From: an uncultured Oscillospiraceae bacterium
GTDB taxonomy: Bacteria; Bacillota; Clostridia; Oscillospirales; Oscillospiraceae
Direction: 5' to 3'
Assembly: GCA_934591895.1 (NCBI GenBank)
Contig: CAKTPP010000021.1
Location: 1-11,465, forward strand
DNA: 11,465 nt
A program made the position numbers and the translations under genes. The notes below the pieces were generated by a model, which was given only the letters and a program-made list of their open reading frames with translations, searched no databases and was not told the origin of the DNA. Numbering within the stretch: the first letter of the stretch is position 1; each line of letters opens with the position of its first letter. Below are positions 6,793 to 11,465 of this stretch, one piece after another.

Positions 6793-7446
6793 TCAAGCGT
6801 TGCGGATGGCGGCGATGGCGGCCGCGCGGTCACACCGGCGGAACACGGCGCTGCCGGCAACGAGAACGTTTGCGCCTGCCTGCTTCACAAGCGGAGCCGT
6901 CTCCGGGTCGATGCCGCCGTCCACCTCCAGCTCGCAGCCGGGGTTGACCTGCATAATGCGCTCGTGCAGCGCTGCGATCTTCGGCAGCTGGTCGGCCATG
7001 AAGCGCTGCCCGCCGAAGCCGGGCTCAACCGTCATGACCAGAGCCAGATCCAGCAGCGGCAGATACGGGATGAGCACGCTCTCCGGTGTCTTTGGTTTGA
7101 TGGCGAGGCCGACCTTCTTTCCATGTGCCTTCACGTCATCGATTGCGGCGAACACATCCTGCGGCTCGTCCGCTTCGACGTGAAACACGACCAGATCCGC
7201 ACCGGCATCGCAAAACGCGCCCACGTAGCGGTGCGGCCGGTCGATCATGAGGTGTACATCCAGAAACATCTGCGTATGCCTGCGCACGGATTTCACGACC
7301 GGGATGCCGATCGAGATATTGGGCACAAAAATACCGTCCATCACGTCGATATGGATGTAGTCCGCGCCGCCGGCTCCGATCTGCGCGATGTCGTCGCCGA
7401 GCGTGCAAAAGTCCGCCGAGAGGATGGAAGGTGCGAGTTTGGTCAT
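6793..7446 (-). CDS. rpe: Ribulose-phosphate 3-epimerase
   Basis: Rpe interconverts ribulose 5-phosphate and xylulose 5-phosphate in the pentose phosphate pathway. The 217-residue TIM-barrel protein carries the family motifs: APSILSADF (5-13), HIDVMDG (32-38) with metal-binding His32 and catalytic Asp34, DVHLMI (63-68) with His65, MTVEPGFGGQ (138-147), EVDGGID (174-180) with the second catalytic Asp176, and the phosphate-binding VAGSAVF near the C terminus. The frame is open far upstream, but the ATG at 7446 is preceded by GGAGT (plus-strand 7454-7458) at 7 nt and gives the standard start. It is the first gene of a run with recR and probably rnj and the ArsC-like gene, and is divergent from the YbaK-type gene. 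Confidence 0.96.
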   Translation of the reverse strand: MTKLAPSILSADFCTLGDDIAQIGAGGADYIHIDVMDGIFVPNISIGIPVVKSVRRHTQMFLDVHLMIDRPHRYVGAFCDAGADLVVFHVEADEPQDVFAAIDDVKAHGKKVGLAIKPKTPESVLIPYLPLLDLALVMTVEPGFGGQRFMADQLPKIAALHERIMQVNPGCELEVDGGIDPETAPLVKQAGANVLVAGSAVFRRCDRAAAIAAIRNA

Positions 7447-7469
7447 GGATGTCACTCCGATCTGAAAGG

Positions 7470-7499
7470 ATCCGGCTGCGCCGGATGTGCTGCTGCACA
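7470..7499 (-). other. two tandem hairpins in the rpe leader
   Basis: In the roughly 60-nt untranslated leader there is a 5-bp stem (7486-7490 with 7495-7499, 4-nt loop). Next to it is a 7-bp GC-rich stem (7470-7476 with 7480-7486, 3-nt loop). They share base 7486 and lie just before the ribosome binding site. There is no U tract, so they are not a terminator. A role in RNA stability or translation is possible but unproven. Confidence 0.45.
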
Positions 7500-7512
7500 C
7501 GATAATTAATTG

Positions 7513-7541
7513 ATTATACACCTGCCGCAGATATCCTGCAA
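7513..7541 (-). promoter_or_regulatory. rpe promoter
   Basis: Leftward TTGCAG (7541-7536), 17-bp spacer and a consensus TATAAT (7518-7513). It would drive rpe, recR and possibly the genes beyond. Start site near 7506. Confidence 0.75.
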
Positions 7542-7563
7542 GTGCCAATGAGAAAAAATCGCC

Positions 7564-7592
7564 TTGACGAAAGCAGGCTCCTGCGCTATGAT
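7564..7592 (+). promoter_or_regulatory. YbaK-type gene promoter
   Basis: TTGACG (7564-7569), 17-bp spacer and TATGAT (7587-7592), with a start site near 7599. Its -35 box is 22 bp from that of the divergent rpe promoter, so the two do not overlap. Confidence 0.7.
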
Positions 7593-7634
7593 GTGTTCTG
7601 GATACTTTCCAATACGAGAACAGGAGCGAGGCAA

Positions 7635-8117
7635 ATGTCTATCGAAGCAGGAAGAGCGTATTTTCGGCAATTCGGCATGGAAGACCGTGTGCAGGAATTC
7701 ACAGTCTCGAGCGCGACCGTCGATCTGGCCGCGAAGGCGCTCGGCGTTGAGGGCGCGCGGATCGCAAAGACCCTGTCGTTTAAGACCGCAGACGGCTGCA
7801 TGCTGATCCTTGCCGCCGGAGATGCGCGCATTGATAACCATAAATTCAAAGAGAAATTCCACATGAAGGCCAAGATGCTCTCGGCGGATGAAGTCGTGGA
7901 GCTGGTCGGTCATCCCGTTGGCGGCGTGTGCCCATTTGGCTGCAAGGAGGGCATTCCGGTGTATCTGGATGTGTCGCTGCAGCGGTTTGAGACGGTGTTT
8001 CCCGCTGTCGGCAGCCCGTCGAGCGCGATCGAGCTGAATCTGGATGAGCTTTTTCAGTACTCCAACGCCATTGAATGGATCGACGTCTGCAAGCTCCCTG
8101 CCCCGGCAGAGGCATAA
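7635..8117 (+). CDS. YbaK/EbsC family aminoacyl-tRNA deacylase
   Basis: YbaK-family enzymes hydrolyse mischarged tRNAs in trans, classically Cys-tRNA(Pro), in the cytoplasm. The 160-residue protein has the family core: RIAKTLSFK with the conserved Lys45, LAAGDARIDNHKFKE, KMLSADEVVELVGHPVGGVCPFG (about 80-102), IPVYLDVSL, and GSPSSAIEL (126-134) near the end. The longer upstream open frame is rejected because the ATG at 7635 has AGGAG (7622-7626) with 8-nt spacing and gives the normal family length. It is monocistronic between a good promoter and a bidirectional terminator. The family is clear, but members differ in which tRNA or amino acid they edit, so the exact substrate is not assigned. 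Confidence 0.92.
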   Translation: MSIEAGRAYFRQFGMEDRVQEFTVSSATVDLAAKALGVEGARIAKTLSFKTADGCMLILAAGDARIDNHKFKEKFHMKAKMLSADEVVELVGHPVGGVCPFGCKEGIPVYLDVSLQRFETVFPAVGSPSSAIELNLDELFQYSNAIEWIDVCKLPAPAEA

Positions 8118-8157
8118 AGCGAAGGGAATACATCTCGGCCTGCGAACACTTTTATCA

Positions 8158-8193
8158 AAAAAGCCTGACGAACCATGGTTCGTCAGGCTTTTT
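8158..8193. terminator. bidirectional intrinsic terminator
   Basis: A perfect 36-bp palindrome (18 + 18 around 8175/8176) with five A at its left end and five T at its right end, between the convergent YbaK-type gene and metal ATPase gene. Confidence 0.93.
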
Positions 8194-8206
8194 GCTTATC
8201 TGGATA

Positions 8207-10276
8207 TCACGCCAGCAGCTTGGTCATGCTCTTGAGACTGATGACCAGCGTAGACGCATTGTGCAGCAGCGCCGAGGTCGCCGGCGGCAGAACGCCAGCC
8301 ACGCCCAGACAGATCAGCAGGAAGTTGAAGCTGATGATCTTGCGGTAATTGCCGTGGATGCGCTCCATGAGCGCGTCGCTCAGGCGCTTGAGCGTCAGCA
8401 GTGCATACAGATCGTCGGCGCTGACTGTGATATCGGCCACCTCACGTGCAATGGCCGCGCCGTCGCTGATGGCGACGCCGGCATCCGCTTCGGACAGCGC
8501 CGGAGAATCATTCACACCGTCGCCAAGCATGATGACCTTGCGTCCGGCCGCATGCTCGGCCTGAATAAAAGCGGCTTTATTTTCTGGCAGGACCTCGGCA
8601 TAATATGCATCCACGCCGACCGCCTCCGCGACTGCACGGGCAGTCTTTTCGTTGTCGCCGGTCATCATGACCAGCTTGGACACGCCGAGCGCGCGCAGCC
8701 CGCGGATGACGTCGGCCGCCTCCGGCCGCAGCGGATCTTCCACACAGATGACCGCCGCCAGCACGCCGGAAACAGCAAGATACAGGTGCGAATATGTATC
8801 CGGCAGCGCGTCGAATTTTGCCTGCTCCCCAGCCGGAATGACGCAGCGCTCGTCGTCAAAGACAAAGTGGTGGCTGCCGATGACGACCTTCTGGCCGTCG
8901 ACGCTGCTGGAGATGCCGTGTGCGACCAGATACTCCACGCGCGAATGGCGTTCCTCGTGATGCAGGCCGCGGCGCGCCGCCTCGGCGACGACCGCTTTGG
9001 CCATGGAGTGCGGGTAATGCTCCTCCAGACAGGCGGCCAGCCGCAGCATATCTGCCTCATCATGATCGCCGAAGGTGACGACCTGCGCAACCTTCGGCTC
9101 GGCGCGCGTGAGCGTACCGGTCTTGTCAAAGACGATCGTGTCAGCCTCGGACACAGCCTCAAGAAACCGGCCGCCCTTGACGGACAGATGATGATCGCTC
9201 GCCTCCTTCATGGCGGAGAGCACGGCGATCGGCATCGACAGCTTGAGCGCGCAGGAGAAGTCGACCATCAGCACTGCCAGCGCCTTGGTCATATTTCCCG
9301 TCAGGAGCCAGACCGCCGCCGTTGCACCCAGACTGTACGGCACGAGCCGGTCTGCAAGGTGCGATGCGTGGTCCTCCGTTGCGGACTTGAGCTTTTCCGA
9401 TTCCTCGATCATACGGATGATGCGGTCGTAGCGGCCGCTGCCTGCACTTTTTTCCACGCAGACGGTGCAGTCGCCTTCTTCAACGACGGTGCCGGCATAG
9501 ACATAACCGCCTTCCGCTTTGCGGACGGCCAAAGGCTCGCCTGTGATGGATGCCTGGTTGACCATCGCCTCTCCGGAGACAACTTTTCCGTCAAGCGGGA
9601 TCACGCTTCCGGTACGAACGACAATGCGGTCGCCGATCTGAACGTCGGCCACCGGCACGAGCACAGAGCCTGCGTCCGTCTCCTTCCAGACCTTGTCCAC
9701 ATTCAGAGACATGGTCTGTGCAAGGTCGGCGACGGACTTCTTGTGCGTCCACTCGTCGAGAATATCACCGATCCCCAGCAGGAACATGATCGAGCTTGCC
9801 GTTTTGAAGTCCTTGCGCAGCATCGAGACCGAGATCGCCGCCGCATCCAGCACCGGAACCTGGATCTTCTTGTGCAGCAGGCACTTAAGTCCGGCTTTGA
9901 TATACGGCACGGCACGCGTGACCGTGATCAGGGTGCGCACAGAACTCGGAACGAACAGCTGCTTGATTCCGCGCCAGCACAGCGATGCAACGAGCTTGTC
10001 CTCGAATTCACGGCTCATGGCGCGGCTGCTGTGCTCGGGAGCGAGCGCCTGCTCATTCGCATAGGAAAAAGAAGCAAGTGCCTGAATGACCGCAGCGCGC
10101 GGTGCGTCATAACAGATCACAGCATCGCCTGTGCGATCGTAGACCGTCGCTTTGCTTACGCCCGAAACCTGATTTAGGTATGCCTCGAGAATATCCGCCT
10201 GCTGCAGCGACATGGCGCCCTGCATTGTATGAACGCGCATTCGCCCTTTGGTTTCATGCAGGATCGTGCATTTCAT
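8207..10276 (-). CDS. Atypical P1B-type metal-transporting ATPase (P1B-6/FezB-like candidate)
   Basis: The 689-residue membrane protein is a heavy-metal P-type ATPase: ATP-driven metal transport through a phospho-aspartate. Catalytic parts are intact: SITGEP (243-248) in the actuator domain, the phosphorylated Asp384 in DKTGT, HYPHS (420-424) at the HP locus, TGDNEKTA (from 539), and GDGVND (585-590). Two features are unusual. The N-terminal domain (about 1-70) has an HMA-like layout but no CxxC; it carries GRMRVH (11-16) instead. The membrane metal motif is SCALK (341-345), not CPC or SPC. The C-terminal LLHNASTLV (about 670-678) also fits this divergent branch. From memory, P1B-6 enzymes, including FezB of ferrosomes, show such features; this needs phylogeny to confirm. 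Iron is the leading cargo guess, with manganese the alternative. It starts 2 nt after the small upstream gene, with only a weak ribosome binding site, so translation is probably coupled. Confidence 0.93.
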   Translation of the reverse strand: MKCTILHETKGRMRVHTMQGAMSLQQADILEAYLNQVSGVSKATVYDRTGDAVICYDAPRAAVIQALASFSYANEQALAPEHSSRAMSREFEDKLVASLCWRGIKQLFVPSSVRTLITVTRAVPYIKAGLKCLLHKKIQVPVLDAAAISVSMLRKDFKTASSIMFLLGIGDILDEWTHKKSVADLAQTMSLNVDKVWKETDAGSVLVPVADVQIGDRIVVRTGSVIPLDGKVVSGEAMVNQASITGEPLAVRKAEGGYVYAGTVVEEGDCTVCVEKSAGSGRYDRIIRMIEESEKLKSATEDHASHLADRLVPYSLGATAAVWLLTGNMTKALAVLMVDFSCALKLSMPIAVLSAMKEASDHHLSVKGGRFLEAVSEADTIVFDKTGTLTRAEPKVAQVVTFGDHDEADMLRLAACLEEHYPHSMAKAVVAEAARRGLHHEERHSRVEYLVAHGISSSVDGQKVVIGSHHFVFDDERCVIPAGEQAKFDALPDTYSHLYLAVSGVLAAVICVEDPLRPEAADVIRGLRALGVSKLVMMTGDNEKTARAVAEAVGVDAYYAEVLPENKAAFIQAEHAAGRKVIMLGDGVNDSPALSEADAGVAISDGAAIAREVADITVSADDLYALLTLKRLSDALMERIHGNYRKIISFNFLLICLGVAGVLPPATSALLHNASTLVISLKSMTKLLA

Positions 10277-10278
10277 AC

Positions 10279-10542
10279 TTACTCAGCCTTCTCTGCCGCG
10301 TCTTCAATGACCTCGGCCTGCTCGGCTGCACGCTTTTCGTTGAAAGCCTTAGCGCCGGCCAGAACATCACCTGCGATCTCCTTGACGTTTGTCACGACAG
10401 ACATAACGTCCTCCTTCTCGCGCAGGGCTGCCGCCGTCGCATACACATACACCTTCTGGGCATCTTTGCTTGCGAGAATCTTCGCGCCAACCGTTGCAAA
10501 CAGTGCGCCGCCGACGAATGCTCCCAATTTTTCCATGCTCAT
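10279..10542 (-). CDS. small DUF6110-like membrane-associated protein
   Basis: An 87-residue protein with a hydrophobic, Gly/Ala-rich N-terminal segment (about residues 6-24, containing AFVGGALFATVGAKI). A conserved-looking SKDAQKVYVYATAAALREKEDVM segment follows, then an Ala/Glu-rich, probably helical acidic tail (about 48-87). It resembles the small DUF6110 proteins that I recall being encoded beside P-type ATPases in Clostridia. Function is not established. GGAGGT (plus-strand 10551-10556) lies 8 nt before the ATG, and the stop is only 2 nt from the ATPase start, so the two form one operon. Position and character match FezA, the membrane protein encoded before the P1B-6 ATPase FezB in Clostridioides difficile, but I cannot show sequence homology from memory. 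Confidence 0.8.
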   Translation of the reverse strand: MSMEKLGAFVGGALFATVGAKILASKDAQKVYVYATAAALREKEDVMSVVTNVKEIAGDVLAGAKAFNEKRAAEQAEVIEDAAEKAE

Positions 10543-10585
10543 AATGATTTACCTCCGTGTTATTTTGATCCGCATGGCTGCGGTC

Positions 10586-10651
10586 AGGTTAGCCTGCTTA
10601 AATTAGAATTAGATGCAGCTAACTTCAATCTAAGTTATACCACTCTAACCT
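10586..10651 (-). promoter_or_regulatory. candidate metal-repressor operator array (DtxR/IdeR-like half-sites)
   Basis: Six half-sites on the coding strand: TTAG ending at 10645, 10630 and 10619, then CTAA at 10612-10609, 10606-10603 and 10592-10589. The outermost pair is a perfect inverted AGGTTAG (10651-10645) and CTAACCT (10592-10586). The inner pair forms TTAG-N-TGCA-N-CTAA (10609-10622). Positions 10584-10602 agree with the known DtxR/IdeR box in 13 of 19 bases, with ten in a row. The array covers the -10 region and the start site of the metal ATPase operon. The repressor itself is not in the window. Confidence 0.5.
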
Positions 10652-10662
10652 CTGCTTTTCAA
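10634..10662 (-). promoter_or_regulatory. metal ATPase operon promoter
   Basis: Leftward TTGAAA (10662-10657), 17-bp spacer, TATAAC (10639-10634), with the extended TG at -15/-14. The start site would be near 10627, giving a leader of about 85 nt that contains a short hairpin (10570-10574 with 10579-10583). One AGGTTAG half-site lies in the spacer. Confidence 0.7.
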
Positions 10663-10701
10663 GTATTCGGATGAAAATTAACACATTTCGGCAACGTCAA
10701 C

Positions 10702-10731
10702 AAAAGCGCCCCGCCAGAAGCGGCGGGGCGC
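10702..10731 (-). terminator. tyrS intrinsic terminator
   Basis: A 10-bp all-GC stem (10706-10715 with 10722-10731, 6-nt loop) followed on the minus strand by four U. It lies about 20 nt after the tyrS stop codon. Confidence 0.85.
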
Positions 10732-10753
10732 GATCAATCTGTTGGGTAATACA

Positions 10754-11465
10754 TTATTTCAGCAGGACCTTGCGGAAATTTTTCTTGCCGCGCTTGAGCA
10801 CGACACCATCTTTCAGCTCCGCTTCGGTAAAGGTCTTGGCAATGTCTGTAACCTTGTCGTCATTGGCCGTCACGCCGCCCTGCTGCACATTGCGGCGCGC
10901 GTCGGACTTGGATGCGCACAGGCCGCTCCTGACGAGCAGGCTGAGGATATCCGCGCCGTCATCGGCTGTGATCTCGACCGTCGGCACACCTTCGCCGGAG
11001 CCGCCGAACACGGCCCTGGCAGCCGCCTGCGCCTGATCGGCTTCAGCCTCGCCGTGTACCATCTTTGTGAGCTCATAGGCAAGGATCTCCTTGGCTTTGT
11101 TGAGCTGCTCGCCCTGCCAGCCGGCCATCTTGTCGATCTCCTCGAGCGGCAGGAATGTCAGCATACGGATGCACTTGAGCACGTCTGCATCGTCGACGTT
11201 GCGCCAGTACTGGTAGAACTCAAAGGGGCTGGTCTTATTCGGGTCGAGCCAGACGGCGCCCTTGGCGGTCTTGCCCATCTTCTTGCCCTCGGAATTGAGC
11301 AGCAGCGTGATCGTCATTGCGTGTGCATCCTTGCCGAGCTTGCGGCGGATGAGCTCCGTGCCGCCGAGCATATTCGACCACTGGTCGTTGCCGCCGAACT
11401 GCATGTTGCAGCCGTAGTGCTGGAACATGTAGTAGAAGTCGTAGCTCTGCATGATCATGTAGTTG
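10754..11465 (-). CDS. tyrS: Tyrosyl-tRNA synthetase, C-terminal part (5' end outside window)
   Basis: TyrRS charges tRNA(Tyr) with tyrosine in the cytoplasm. The window holds the last 236 or so codons; the family is usually 400-420 residues, so the N-terminal HIGH-motif half is missing beyond the right edge. Visible landmarks are the substrate-pocket stretch MQFGGNDQWSNM, the class I signature in the form KKMGKT followed by KGAVWLD, and a C-terminal S4 RNA-binding domain with LLVRSGLCASKSDARRNVQQGGV. The frame stays open through base 11465, so an apparent start at 11458 is only an internal Met. A GC-rich terminator follows the stop codon, so it is the last gene of its transcript. Any T-box leader would lie outside the window. 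Confidence 0.96.
   Translation of the reverse strand, partial: NYMIMQSYDFYYMFQHYGCNMQFGGNDQWSNMLGGTELIRRKLGKDAHAMTITLLLNSEGKKMGKTAKGAVWLDPNKTSPFEFYQYWRNVDDADVLKCIRMLTFLPLEEIDKMAGWQGEQLNKAKEILAYELTKMVHGEAEADQAQAAARAVFGGSGEGVPTVEITADDGADILSLLVRSGLCASKSDARRNVQQGGVTANDDKVTDIAKTFTEAELKDGVVLKRGKKNFRKVLLK

Noticed and set aside
7470..7486. GC-rich hairpin before rpe as a transcription terminator or attenuator
   Set aside because: There is no U tract after it in the direction of transcription and no competing antiterminator pairing that I could find.
8075..10177. 700-codon open frame on the plus strand, opposite the metal ATPase gene
   Set aside because: It mirrors the codon pattern of a clearly homologous ATPase gene in GC-rich DNA, is rich in Arg, His, Asp and Ala in a way typical of antisense shadows, and matches no family I know.
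10586..10651. TTAG/CTAA repeats as a Fur box or a CRISPR remnant
   Set aside because: They do not fit the GATAATGAT-type Fur pattern, and the units are too short and irregularly spaced for CRISPR repeats.

Overview
The window looks like chromosomal DNA from a GC-rich member of the Clostridia, probably an Oscillospirales-type gut anaerobe. The evidence is RNase J, a UPF0340 (YwlG-type) protein, a YerB-type DUF3048 lipoprotein, strong AGGAGG-type ribosome binding sites, one TTG start, and extended -10 sigma-A-type promoters. Genus cannot be fixed from the sequence alone. I see no tRNA, rRNA, CRISPR array, insertion sequence or phage gene.

Left part (1-2.7 kb): a 5'-truncated, less GC-rich remnant of an Mrr-type restriction endonuclease; secG with its own promoter and terminator; then a divergent pair, a UPF0340/YwlG protein on the minus strand and a DUF3048 lipoprotein on the plus strand. 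The two divergent promoters have overlapping -35 boxes. A MalY/PatB-type C-S lyase with its own promoter follows (2.7-4.0 kb).

Middle part (4.0-8.1 kb): a minus-strand run reading rpe, recR, rnj, ArsC/Spx-like gene. It joins sugar-phosphate metabolism, recombinational repair, RNA turnover and a small thioredoxin-fold protein. A strong promoter lies ahead of rpe and a weaker candidate ahead of rnj. A YbaK/EbsC-type aminoacyl-tRNA deacylase is transcribed divergently from rpe. Each of the three convergent gene junctions (near 865, 4008 and 8176) carries a near-perfect or perfect hairpin with A and T tracts on opposite sides, so each should terminate both transcripts.

Right part (8.2-10.7 kb) is the most interesting. 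A two-gene minus-strand operon encodes a small DUF6110-like membrane-associated protein and, 2 nt downstream, an unusual P1B-type metal ATPase. The ATPase has a degenerate HMA domain (no CxxC, but an Arg-containing GRMRVH motif) and SCALK in place of the CPx motif. The pairing and gene order resemble fezA-fezB, the pair needed for ferrosome (iron storage organelle) formation in Clostridioides difficile. Its promoter sits within an AT-rich array of six TTAG/CTAA half-sites, including AGGTTAG and CTAACCT, which resemble DtxR/IdeR-type metal-repressor sites. This suggests metal-responsive control. The window ends in the 3' two-fifths or more of tyrS, which has its own terminator.
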